A stretch of 64,000 nt of DNA from Spinacia oleracea (lineage: Eukaryota > Streptophyta > Magnoliopsida > Caryophyllales > Amaranthaceae). The notes under the pieces are model-generated. The model made no database searches. It had not been told where the DNA came from and was given only the letters and a program-made list of their open reading frames with translations. Both the position numbers and the translations under genes were made by a program. The stretch lies in assembly GCF_020520425.1 (NCBI RefSeq), contig NC_079491.1, positions 310,001 through 374,000 on the forward strand, given 5' to 3'. Each line of letters begins with the position of its first letter. Position 1 is the first letter of the stretch. This document shows positions 44,537-55,532 of the stretch, in pieces.

Positions 44537-47500
44537 CTAGCTGGCTGAGAAATTTGCAATGGCATCCATTTCCTGCTGTAAGAGAAGAGCATCAGTGAAT
44601 ACATCTAAACTCTCCCCCTGCAGCACCTCATTTATTGAGTGATGCGTGATCCCAACACGGTGATCAGTGACACGCCCTTGTGGGAAGTTGTATGTACGAA
44701 TGCGTTCGGATCTGTCACCACTGCCAATCTGTAATCAGAAAATGTAACTTTTCAATGGCAACCCAAAGAAGAATTGAAAACATGCTTGGTATACAAACAA
44801 CAATACACATATTTATCTAGACCGAGGATTAATTTTCTAGGCGTTTCACCTGCTCTGCCCGAAGCTTTGATCGGTTTCTCTGACTTGTATACCTCTCAAT
44901 TTCATAAAGCTTTGCACACAGTATCTTCAATGCTTTGGCCTTGTTCTACAAAAACAAGTCCATGGAAAAGGAGAGAACACAAGTAATAAATAAGTATGGA
45001 ATATCACCAAGAACAAGATATGCAATTATGCATATAACTCAGTTATGATATTGTATTGTCAGAGTCACAAGAATATTTGTAAAAGAGTTAATAAATAATA
45101 AGCAACAAATGGACAAGATAACATAAAGTGATTGACCCTCAAATTGCTAAATTTTAAGCAAAAAGCATCCCCCATGTCTATTGATATCCTCCTTAAGAAG
45201 TTCAAGTACCTTTATGCTTAACAAATACAGTTCCAAAATTTGTCCCAAAAAAAAAAAATTTACCTAACTTTTTACCTCGACAAGCACTGGATCATCATCA
45301 TATAGAAAAATAAGTTAGTCTAGGAAACAAATCCAATAATCATTTAACCCCAGCCCAATTGAGTAACTCTAAAAAGTCCGAGCAGCCTTAGCCCAAAATG
45401 AGGCTCAATAGGCGACTTTGTCCCATAATAAGTGAGAAGAAAAAGACACTCCTAAAACTATCCTTCAATACCGATCCAGCCGCAAAAAAACCGTTCAATG
45501 AAGGTAATATCAAGGCTAGGGGAGAAATTCAACACCTTAGGACCTGATTTCCATAAAAGCATTGCACCACAACAATTTCACCCATACTAAACCCTCATAA
45601 TACAATTTCCATTCAATCCATAATCCCTAAAGGGAAAATCCAAGATTCTCCATTATAAACAAACAGCGTCCTCTAGAGGCATCTTGCCACGTCAAAATGT
45701 AAAATACATGTGAGCAATACTAGCTAGCAACTCAACAAAGCATACAAATATCTGGCGAAAACCAAACCTGGCCTTCTCTTTTGAAGGCTAGGCGAGAAAA
45801 TCAACACCTTTGATTGCTATAAAAGCATTGCGCCACCACAATTTCTTCTCCTTACCTATACCCAACCCTCATACTCCAATTTTCATTCAATCCACAATCT
45901 CTAAAGGGAAAACCCAAGATTCTTCATTCTAAACAAACAACCTCTTTGGGAGGTACCTTGCCGCGCCAAAACGTACAAAACATGGGAGCACTACTCACTA
46001 GAAACTCGACAAAGCATACAAATATAAACCTAGACTTCTCTTTTGAAGCATGTCATTAGTATTAATCCTATTCAATGCCAAAGTCCACACAAAAGCCCTT
46101 ACTTTTAAAGGAACCCTTGCCTTCCACAAATCATTATCTAAATTTCCTGGTATTTTTGTTCAAGATATATTTATCCAACTTTTTCTGAGCCTCAAGAAGA
46201 AAATATTCTTTGTAAATCCATGTATATATTTATGTGAGTCTATTTTCTTCATACAAAAAATCATTTTTCTCACCATTTGTTTCATCATGCAGTCATGCCC
46301 ATAAGGCACCCCAAGTGTTATCGTTATGCACAGCCAACCCTCTTACCACTATGCAACAAGTACCCAGCACATTCCAACAGGGCAACTGAGCTATGGTACT
46401 AAGGCTCCCTCTTCCACTAACATCACCCTTACACCTCTCTCATCACAGGTCACCTGCACCATACTAGAATGATATAGCTAATTTAATTTATTATGCAACT
46501 AGGAAATGCCAACAGGAGCTACGACTGAATTCTTAGGGGCCTAGGCTGTTGAAGGTCTACCCTTTGCTTTTCAGTTTCTATTACTGTCTGGTTGTTCACT
46601 ATCAAAGTTTACTTTATACTTCAATAATATTCATCACCAAAAAAGTTGCACAAGTCCCCAAAACGAGGACTGTGTTATGTATCCTTCTAATTGCTATTCG
46701 CCAATGATCGGTAAAAAACAACCCCTGTATATAAGAAAAGAGAGGTCCCTCAGTCCTAAACCCTTCATTTATTCATTTCCCAATCCCCCGTCCTTCATGA
46801 CTTCATCCATGTGCAGTCTACATCTCTGTCATCCATGCCTCAAGAAGAAAATATTCTTTGTAAATCCATGTATATATTTATGTGAGTCTATTTTCTTCAT
46901 ACAAAAAATCATTTTTCTCACCATTTGTTTCATCATGCAGTCATGCCCATAAGGCACCCCAAGTGTTATCGTTATGCACAGCCAACCCTCTTACCACTAT
47001 GCAACAAGTACCCAGCACATTCCAACAGGGCAACTGAGCTATGGTACTAAGGCTCCCTCTTCCACTAACATCACCCTTACACCTCTCTCATCACAGGTCA
47101 CCTGCACCATACTAGAATGATATAGCTAATTTAATTTATTATGCTCAGTTTCAAGGAGTGTTAACAATAATGCTGGACAAACAAACTGCTTAGCCACTAG
47201 CCAACGGTTGGCTATTCCCCATAGCTCAAAAAATATCATTTCCAGAAAAATAAACATAAAAGAAAGCAAGGGCTGCAAGATCCTGCAACAGGCCAAAACT
47301 TACCTTGTGCTGTGACCGTTCATCTTGAATAGATACTGTCAGCCCAGAAGGAATATGAGTTATCCTCACAGCACTGTTTGTAGTATTAGCATGCTGACCA
47401 CCTGAACCCCCAGAGCGGTAAGTATCAATTCTCAAATCATCACTTCTCAATTGGACATCTACCTGAAGAACAAATTAAAATAAACTCATTGTGTCAGTGT

Positions 47501-49892
47501 CACAAAGATTACGTCCTGCAATCCAGTAAAGCACCAATTCCAAACGATTCAAATACTTGCAGTTTGTAAAGTATATCTTGATAAGACTGAAAAAGGCTTG
47601 GTTAGAACAAATTATTGGGTTATGAATAAATTCTTATGACCCTAAACCCGAATTTATCCGAACTTGAACCTGAAAATTGTGTGGAACCGGACCGAACCCG
47701 TTTCCTACCCGAGCGACCAAAAATCATCAGATTTAAAGAAACAAATGAGATTATGAGAACTTTTATATACAAAATACCTTGAAATGTTACTATTGTCGGG
47801 TATGAATCGTTTTGGTTGGACTTATACATCATTTTACGGTTGCATTTGAGTATACAGTAATTTGTTATTTGCACATAAATTTTGTAAATTTTTTGTAACA
47901 TGGTTATAAATATTGCACAAAAAACATGAAAACAAAATGGCCATTTTCAAATCTCTTAAGTCTTAACTCTTTAGTCGATTTGAACCCGAAGTTCTTTAAC
48001 CTCAACCCACCCAAACCATGTAGAACATAAGTGTACCTCATCAGCCTGAGGGAGGATGGCAACAGTTACAGCACTTGTATGGACCCGGCCAGACTTCTCT
48101 GTCACAGGAACGCGCTGAAAATGGTAGGAAGGTGGCAATGATGGTTATGAACCATTAGAGTCTTTAGTTTTTACTCACAGTAGATCTCGTACCTGAACTC
48201 TGTGAATACCACTCTCAAACTTGAGCTTCCCATACACACCAGCCCCCGAGATCAATCCAATAGCTTCCTGGAAGGTAGTCATAAAAGATCACATACTCTG
48301 TGCCATCAATTTGACAACAATATATTTCTTTAGTTTAACTTATCCAGGTTCCAGTGCCCAGTAAAAGTTATAGAAATCTTCTGAATAATCAAGATATCAA
48401 TGTGAGCATAAATCTTAAGATTTAGGCATACCTTGAATCCCCTAAGGTCAGTCTCTGTTATATAAACAACTTCAAATTTCCATCCCTTCTTCTGTGAGTA
48501 TCTCTCATACCTGTCAAGTGTCAAGCACCGAAGTATGAGCAACAGAGATGTTTGAGTCATACTACGCAAACATATTGGCTGAATAAACGTCATAGAAGAC
48601 CGAAGAGGTGAAGACTGACATTTTGAATATTTCCATTGCAAATAAAGAAGCTTCTTCCCCTCCAGTACCTAGTTCAATAGCTTGTATTAAGTCCAGATTA
48701 AGAGACCAGGACACCAGGTCGTAAAAAACATCTACATAAAATAAATATGTATATAAAAGGGTGCTGCCCACCTGCTCTCACCTCCAGAATGCTGCCCCTT
48801 TCATCAGCGTCATCCTTTGGAAGCAATGATTTCAGCAGCAACATTTGCAGCCTTTTCTCTCCTTCAACAGCCTGATCCATTTCCTCATTTGCCATCTTTA
48901 GCATATCTTTGTCATCAGCACATTCAGCCATGAGTGACTTGAGACTATCGATTTCCTTAAATGTTAAAAGTAGGTCGAACTTTTTGATTAGCTTCCCAAT
49001 TATATCAAAAGATTTTGTAGACAATGACACGCCACTATATTGATTGGAGGCCGGCCAGGCCGCCAACACCAACTTAATGCATCAAGACAGAACTATCAAG
49101 TCAAGAATTAAAAAAGATCATAACTTTCAGGGAAGAAAGTGGAATACACTAGAGAACATTACACTTGAATCTAACACCGAAATCAAAACTTAAAAGTGGC
49201 TCAACCAACATGACTCCATCTTTACACACCTCAAAAATGCAATGATGGAATAGCTAAGATCATTGTATTTCAATGTAATAGTAAAGCCGAAAAGAGAAGG
49301 TAATATACCTTCTGCTTGGCTCTCAAGTGTTGTATTAACTCCACCGAACTTCGGAGTTTCTTGAGGTCCTTATTGGCTCTTACATACTCGGCTGGTAAGG
49401 CATCTGGCTGTCTTCAATCGTCACCCAAAAAGAAATCAGGAGACAATATGAAGTATATACAAGAGTAATCCGTAAGTGAAAAGTCTAAAAATAAACATGA
49501 ACTTGTATATTCAAAGTGTCCAAACAAAGTCATAATAGTTGATAATCCAAACATGAAACAGAACAATAATCCCTTCATCCAATCGAAAGAATTAGCAATT
49601 AGCAATTAAGGAGTAACAATTTACAATTAGCAATTACCTTGTTGATGAATTCATGAAGTAAAGCACTTCTCCGCTCAATAGATGACAACCTTTGCTCCAT
49701 AATTTGGATTATGTCGGGTGATAAATGAGCCACATGCTCTGCAGGGGCGGAGAAGAAGCGAAGCAACTCAGTATTCAATCCAAGAACACGAGCTGACATT
49801 TTTGACGAAGCAAACACATTCCTGCACATTGACACCGTCCCAAATCCTAACCCTAACCCTAACCCTAACCCTAACTTCAGGTAATTCCTCAT
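44537..49892 (-). CDS. Peptide chain release factor 1 (PrfA type), organellar, likely mitochondrial
   Basis: Ten exons on the minus strand: 49638-49892, 49309-49407, 48772-48955, 48620-48668, 48432-48510, 48193-48267, 48037-48114, 47304-47462, 44850-44945 and 44537-44728. They join in phase to 421 aa with all GT-AG introns. The N-terminus is a likely presequence with an odd [10 protein letters not shown] run. The PCRF region ends [15 protein letters not shown]; the codon-recognition loop reads [14 protein letters not shown], and the catalytic loop [16 protein letters not shown] has GGQ at residues 294-296. [24 protein letters not shown] closes the conserved core. The PxT-type motif makes it a class that reads UAA and UAG and releases finished chains from organelle ribosomes. 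Mitochondrial rather than plastid location is my inference. The 2.36-kb intron 44946-47303 contains two layers of duplication. The gene splits the pectinesterase cluster. Confidence 0.92.
45514..46050 (+). repeat. Diverged tandem duplication in a release-factor intron
   Basis: Two directly adjacent units, 45514-45785 and 45786-46050. Both run from ggctagg(g/c)gagaaa through taaaagcattg(c/g)ccacc and acaaagcatacaaatat to cttctcttttgaa. They differ at many sites, so the duplication is old. Confidence 0.8.
46189..46496 (+). repeat. 308-bp perfect direct repeat, copy 1
   Basis: Identical as far as I can read to 46837-47144, a period of 648 bp. It starts gcctcaagaagaaaatatt and ends ttaatttattatgc. 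The termini are not TG...CA, so it does not look like an LTR. Confidence 0.88.
46837..47144 (+). repeat. 308-bp perfect direct repeat, copy 2
   Basis: Second copy of the block at 46189-46496. The 340 bp between the copies are unique. It lies in the same release-factor intron, about 160 bp from the GGQ exon. Confidence 0.88.
49846..49875 (-). repeat. Five TTAGGG units inside the release-factor coding sequence
   Basis: On the plus strand five copies of cctaac lie in a row; the gene's strand therefore reads TTAGGG repeats, translated as Leu-Gly. This is the hexamer of animal telomeres and Asparagales, not the usual plant TTTAGGG heptamer. Confidence 0.9.
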
Positions 49893-50197
49893 TCTTCTTC
49901 CTGGGAATTGAAATTCTTCCTCTTCTTCGTCCTCAAATCACCACTCATAAACCTCCTTTCAAATACGCAGCCAAGTGTGGCACCAAAAACGTTTATTCAC
50001 TTGATTTTCAGTTATAAATTGTACTTATTAACCCTTAGTTTTAACAGAACAAGCTTTAAAGAGAAACATTAGAGAATAAACTTAGTGAAACTGGTTAAAT
50101 TTATTTAGATTGATTGAATCTTTACATCTGGTTGAGTCTTATTGGAACATATTAAACCTTCTTTTAAGGCTAGAAGAACGAGAAATTCCTAGTTAAC
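49893..50197. promoter_or_regulatory. Release-factor 5' untranslated region and promoter
   Basis: Spacer upstream of the release-factor gene. No core promoter element is assigned. No gene on the other strand. Confidence 0.3.
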
Positions 50198-50922
50198 GGA
50201 AAACTTTGAGTGTTGCTAAATGCAGAAATTGATTTCTTAATGCAGAACAATAAATGACCAAATTACCCAAAGAAAGCCGTAAGCCCGTAACAAAATAATT
50301 GCGAGCTTTGTATTTCTAACCGCAATACCAGAGTAGGAGAGAACCATCTAGACTTGTTAATGGCACCTTCTTCACATGACATTCCACTATTCAATTTTAT
50401 ACAATTCATTTTTTGCATGTAGATAAATTAATTCTTCAGTCATGGCCATTGGTAACTGAAGCCTAAGGCAAGACTTTGAAGATTACACCATTTGTTTATA
50501 TTTCGATCTCATGAAGTTAAAGAGGATGTTTTATGCGGTAATTGTGATTGTACGCTACTTTTGATGTTGCCGACTTGCCGTCGGCGTCGCTGCCATTGAC
50601 AGTCCGAAGAACCTTATCTTACGGAATTGTTATTTGTTGAACATATTAGCTAGGTTCAACACAAAAAATTGTATACATCGAAATACTACTATGCATTATA
50701 AATTGAAAAACTAAGGTTGGATGAAGGTTGAAGACTTTGTTTTTTCATGAAAATGGTGTGTTTCCAGTGAAAGAAGAGTATCAATGGATGACGATGGAAC
50801 TACGGAAGATAATGATGGTATTTTTAATTTTTTTTAGCAAGGATATATAAGGGTATTTATGACCTTTTCAATTTTGCACAAAGAAAATAATTTCTGCATT
50901 TAGAAACTATGAAAACTTTTCC
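50198..50922. mobile_element. Element with terminal inverted repeats, 725 bp
   Basis: Left end ggaaaactttgag...ctaaatgcagaaatt and right end aatttctgcatttag...gaaaacttttcc are inverted over about 40 bp with several mismatches. There is no coding sequence. It may be a small MULE-type element; no clear target duplication. Confidence 0.55.
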
Positions 50923-51320
50923 TATTAAATGGCATTTTCGTAAATATTTTGCTTGAAAACTGTAGGTAGTATAATGTTACGTGTTGAATGTATATTTGTA
51001 GTTATTGACTGCATATTACTCGGTGTTGATTGTATACAACTTATCGTTGACGGTATATTTTATGATTGTTGATGAACTATTAAAATGCAATATTGTTTAT
51101 TGGTAAGTGGTTGACTGTATATTTATAGTTGTGGATTGATTATTAGTAGAAGTTTATTGTACTTTGCGAGTTGTTGACTGTATATTATATAGTTTTGATG
51201 TATTATGAAAATACAATTATGACCGTACATGTGGACCATATTTGATGACATGTCACCCACATTTAATGGCATTTTCGTAATAAAATCATCAATTATTTAC
51301 GAAAATGCCATTTGATTGGA
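50920..51320. mobile_element. AT-rich MITE abutting the preceding element
   Basis: Terminal inverted repeats tcctattaaatggcattttc and, reversed, tccaatcaaatggcattttc, continuing gtaaat. It starts where the preceding element ends. The inside has degenerate repeats of gttgactgtatattt. Non-coding. Confidence 0.6.
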
Positions 51321-51809
51321 AAAAAATTTCAATCAGTGAGATTAACTCGGAAAGGCTCTAGAAGAACATCCCTAAAAGTGAATTTTCATTTTCATAAATT
51401 GATTGCTTGTACTCCGTATTTCTATCTATTTTTATGAAAGTTTGAACATTACTCTGTATCTTATTTTGTTAGTTTTCCCATCTCTTTGATTATGTATTAA
51501 CAAATGTGCGAGTTGTTTAACTTATCGGCTTATTTACACGCTTACCAACAACAAATTAAAAATATAACCATTTAAGAATTTTAGTGGATTAAAATCCTAT
51601 TACAATAACAGTAAAGATAATACTACAAACAACATAAAAAAAATGTGGATAAAATATCGAAATTTATGAAATCCAAAAATAAAAAAATGTATGTTCCTAC
51701 TCACCTATCTACTCCACTATAGATGGGAGCATTAATTTGAATTTGATAATGGAAAAAAGATACTCTTCTAGTCTAATAGAAATGATGAAGTATAAATAAA
51801 TAAATAAAT
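51321..51809. terminator. 3' flank of the second pectinesterase gene
   Basis: AT-rich DNA without a recognised gene; includes the 3' untranslated region of the minus-strand pectinesterase gene ending at 51810. A short taaa repeat lies at 51795-51806. Confidence 0.35.
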
Positions 51810-53657
51810 CTAAGCAAGATTAAGATTAAGATTAATTGGAACACCAAGAGCCTTGACCCAAGGAGCACCTGCTAAAAAGACAGCAGCTGAGTAACGTTGA
51901 GCAGCGGGCCTGTCTAAGACCTTAACATTAGGCCATTTAGCCCTCATAGCAGTGTTAGAACCAGGTCCACGATTTGCATACTCGCCATAGAAAGCAGTCA
52001 AGTGGTTATCCTTTCCATCTGGTGATTGCCAAACATGATAACCTTCTGGTTGAATTAGATCACCCATGGTTGTCTCCATGAATACTGTTTTTGCATAAGG
52101 TCTCCATGGACGACCTAAGAAAGTCATCACCTTTAACCTATCTGGGAATAGTTCTGGACTTGGTGAGATATCACACCCTTGTATCACTATCCCTGTAGCT
52201 TCATTAGCTGCTATTCCACCTTGAGCTGTCACTAGATTTTGTTGTCCAGGATTACCTTTTCTTGCTATGATCTTTGAGTTTTGGATCAATGTAGCTCCAT
52301 TACCAAATATGAAATCAACTGTTCCAGATATTTGGCAATCACGGAAGAACTGGGATCCAGCTTGGACATATAGGGTGTCTTGATATGCATCAATAAAACA
52401 GTTCTGGAATACAGATTGTAAACCACCTACCCTTAAGGCAACAGCCTGATGTCCTACTGCACCAGCCGTGTTTTCAAAGCCTATATCCTTACCAAAGAAC
52501 CCAAGTCCATCAACTTGAAATGGAGCACTTTGTGAAGTTGCTACACCCTTTGTGAAACTCTTATCACCTGTTATCACTGTCTTTGTAGGGCCATCTCCAT
52601 ACATGTATATATTGTTCTGTTCCTTTCCTACCAATACATCCTCTTTATATATACCTGCCTTAACATAGATTACAAATCTACCTTGTACTTTACCAGGATG
52701 TGCTTTCACAGCTTCTGCAATAGTTTTATACTGCCCACTACCATCTTGGGCAACTATGGCGTTAGGCTTCATACCACCAGCTACTACAGCATTGGGACCT
52801 GCAATAGCTTCATCTTCATCTTCATCTTCATCTTCTTCTTCTTCTTCTTTTTCTTCTTCAACACCTCTCCCCTCCATAAGCCTACGATCTGAGTTAGATA
52901 ACCATGTAGGATAGCCTTGTTTATCAACAGTAGTCAAGCCAAGAAGACGACGACTTGTCTTAAGTTGGTCTACCAAATTAGTAACATTAAGTGAAAGGTC
53001 TAACCCACCAAGAGCCTCATTAAAGGTAGTAACAATATCCAACATGCTAATAGTTAGCTCTTTAGCATTAACAACACCATCTTTCATAATTTTCTCAAGG
53101 TCTGGAGCCTCAGCTTCTCCAAACTCATCCGCACAACTAGTGGAAAATGTAACAACATCACTAAGCCAAAGACGAAGACTCCAAACAAGGCCTTTGTCTG
53201 TATAAGTTTTAGGATCATGGATTTGTTTAAGTGCACCATTAAGTCGGTCTATAGCAAGGTCAAATAAATTCTTACAAGTTTGAATAGCCATCTTAGTCAT
53301 CTCAGGTTTCTTAGTTGCATTTGCTTTTGGTACAAGGGTGTCAGTAAGGTTGGTTGCTTTAGCTATTTCAACCAAGGCTAACTTAACACCAGCTTTTACA
53401 AAGTCATTTGGAGTTGCACTTTGGTTTTGCGTAACCGAACCTAAGCTCTTAATACATGAATCCTTATAAGTTGACGGACCACAAAGTACATTCACTGTCT
53501 TCATTGAAGACGATAATTTCTCGTCATCTTTACCTGCAATATCCTTGCTGCCGTCATGACTACCACCCTTATCTCGATGCACCACCGCGGCTACGCCTAT
53601 TACAACTCCCACCACCATTATTAAAGATATTACTGATACCAACACCTTCCCTCCCAT
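51810..53657 (-). CDS. PMEI-pectinesterase, VANGUARD1-like, acidic linker
   Basis: A single exon of 615 aa, a clear paralogue of the gene at 41849-43747. It starts MGGKVLVSVISLIMVVG, a membrane or signal segment. The PMEI pro-domain follows with the same cysteine pattern (LCGPSTYKDSC, QTCKNLFDLAIDR, SCADEFGEAEAPD). The RRLL processing site is near residue 236 and DRRLM follows. The linker (about 259-283) is acidic: EEEKEEEEEDEDEDEDE, from a GAA/GAT trinucleotide run. The catalytic domain is complete: GHQAVALR, YQDTLY near 426, DFIFGN near 448 and LGRPW near 513. The 5' side is unusual: the ATG is directly preceded by 21 A in the mRNA sense. Enzyme activity on cell-wall pectin is expected from the family; pollen expression is inferred. 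Confidence 0.93.
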   Translation of the reverse strand: MGGKVLVSVISLIMVVGVVIGVAAVVHRDKGGSHDGSKDIAGKDDEKLSSSMKTVNVLCGPSTYKDSCIKSLGSVTQNQSATPNDFVKAGVKLALVEIAKATNLTDTLVPKANATKKPEMTKMAIQTCKNLFDLAIDRLNGALKQIHDPKTYTDKGLVWSLRLWLSDVVTFSTSCADEFGEAEAPDLEKIMKDGVVNAKELTISMLDIVTTFNEALGGLDLSLNVTNLVDQLKTSRRLLGLTTVDKQGYPTWLSNSDRRLMEGRGVEEEKEEEEEDEDEDEDEAIAGPNAVVAGGMKPNAIVAQDGSGQYKTIAEAVKAHPGKVQGRFVIYVKAGIYKEDVLVGKEQNNIYMYGDGPTKTVITGDKSFTKGVATSQSAPFQVDGLGFFGKDIGFENTAGAVGHQAVALRVGGLQSVFQNCFIDAYQDTLYVQAGSQFFRDCQISGTVDFIFGNGATLIQNSKIIARKGNPGQQNLVTAQGGIAANEATGIVIQGCDISPSPELFPDRLKVMTFLGRPWRPYAKTVFMETTMGDLIQPEGYHVWQSPDGKDNHLTAFYGEYANRGPGSNTAMRAKWPNVKVLDRPAAQRYSAAVFLAGAPWVKALGVPINLNLNLA

Positions 53658-53678
53658 TTTTTTTTTTTTTTTTTTTTT
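53658..53678 (-). promoter_or_regulatory. 21-nt poly(A) stretch touching the start codon
   Basis: Reading on the gene's strand, 21 consecutive A precede ATG GGA GGG with no gap. A-rich leaders can affect start-codon use; the run is also prone to slippage. Confidence 0.6.
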
Positions 53679-55532
53679 AACAAAATATGGAATATCTTTG
53701 TTTTTTTTCTTTTACAAAATTTGTTTTAGTAGTTCATACTACTAACAGAGAGGTATAGAGAAAGGAGACTTCTTCTGGCCCTCAATCTCTCTCGTCTCTC
53801 TGTGTTTATTTTGCAACTATTTTAATTTAATTTGTTAATGTAATACTAATACTTTTTTTATGGGGTTAAACTTTTTATAATGGTAAAGATTAAAAAGAAT
53901 GGGAATGCTTAAATTAAAATAGTCCCCTTATTTATCTCGCTTCCCTTCTTTTTTTCTATAACCAGAACACCTTCATTTTCATGTGGTTCACCATTTTTCA
54001 ATAAATCATGCTTCATAAGATGTAATTGTTACCCACTAATGGTATGTGGTTCACCATTTTTGGTGCGACAGTTTATGGAGTATTATTAATTATTTTCAAC
54101 ATAATAATAAATATATTCAATCGCCAAAAAAAAATCTTTACTATTTTCATTGTGCCAAATTTAACTTTTTTATAAAAAAAAATTGAAGTTTTACGGATGA
54201 GAATTGAATAGTACAACAGTTTGATTGTTAGTAATCACTATTTTTTATTTCCTTTTCTTAATTTACTAACTTTTAATTAAGACCACTATTTGTTTATCAA
54301 AAAAAATAAAAAATAAATAAAGACCGCCATTTGAGTATAAGACTCCGGTTACATTCTATGATCCAATATATAGTTATATTTTACAATTAAATAGTTATAC
54401 TTTATTATTAGAAAGTTAATTTAGTTACAAACTTTTAATTAAGACCGGCCTACTCTGTAGTAACACTTTATAGTTGTACTTTATTATTAATAAATTTGTA
54501 TTCTTATTGTAAAATAGTTATGATTTATACGTTTCTGATAATTAACAATTAAGTAGTATGTTTTTGTGCTACTTCTTCCGCCGTCCCTTTTTATTCTTTA
54601 CCTAATCTGTTTTGATCAGTGCCCTTTTAATCTTGACGTTTGGAATATTACCTTAATTTTATACATAAATTAACAATTTTTCCCCTGATATTCATCAAAA
54701 TTTGCCAATTGATTATCTTAATAAGTCGCTCAAATTCGTTTTGTAATAAACCTCTCACCCTTTACCATTTAATTGAAAAGTAAATAAAGCATTATTCAAC
54801 TTAATTATTTATGTCCAAAGGTGAATGTGTTGCATCATAATTCATACAGTAACATCAACCTCGCGAATCCCGAGTCTGATCGAACAATTATTCGTTTAAC
54901 ATATGAAATATGCAAATTACATTTTAGTTCGGTCAATTAAGCTCAAAATACATGCAAAAAGCAATTAGCAAATAGCAATATAGTGCAACTAACTCAGATG
55001 TGGGTACTAGACTACGTACGTAACTACGTACAAGTGCAACAATATACAAACAACGAACTCCATCAGTACGTACTCTATAGGCATGCATTCGTGCATGAAC
55101 GAGTACGTACTTAATTTATAAACAATGTGTTTATATCTATCGAATACAATGTGTTTTATAATTGAAGTGTTCATTATCATGCATATCATCCAAAATTAAG
55201 ATAATGATTTGTTGATGTAAAACCAGTACACAAAAGTAGTGACTACTGAGCGCTTAGGTAATCCATCAAAATCCTCTCTCACACAATTCATATACCAATT
55301 ATGTACCACCCATTTTTATTGGTTGATAATATAATATTTTACGTACTGAGTAGTTAGTCAATCACATATATTTTCATATCTAAAATTACATTAATGTATA
55401 AACCAATGTTACAGTACGTAGTAAGGGGCATACAAATTAAATGGTATACAAAATATGGGACAGAAGATTCGAACTCCTTAATACTATATCATATCTTATC
55501 TTAACAAAAGGAGATTCGATGATTGAATGAGG
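53679..55532. other. Upstream DNA of the second pectinesterase gene and spacer
   Basis: AT-rich with no recognised gene. The right end contains no remnant of a pectinesterase catalytic domain in any frame that I can see, which matters for the truncated third paralogue ending at 55533. ggtatgtggttcaccatttttg-like phrases occur twice around 53980 and 54040. Confidence 0.4.

Noticed and set aside
46189-47144. The 308-bp direct repeats as LTRs of a miniature LTR element
   Set aside because: Ends are gcctc...tatgc, not TG...CA; no primer binding site or polypurine tract, and no flanking target duplication, so a plain duplication fits better.
49846-49875. True interstitial telomere of the plant
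   Set aside because: The units are TTAGGG, not the TTTAGGG of most plants, and the tract is only 30 bp and in frame within an exon.
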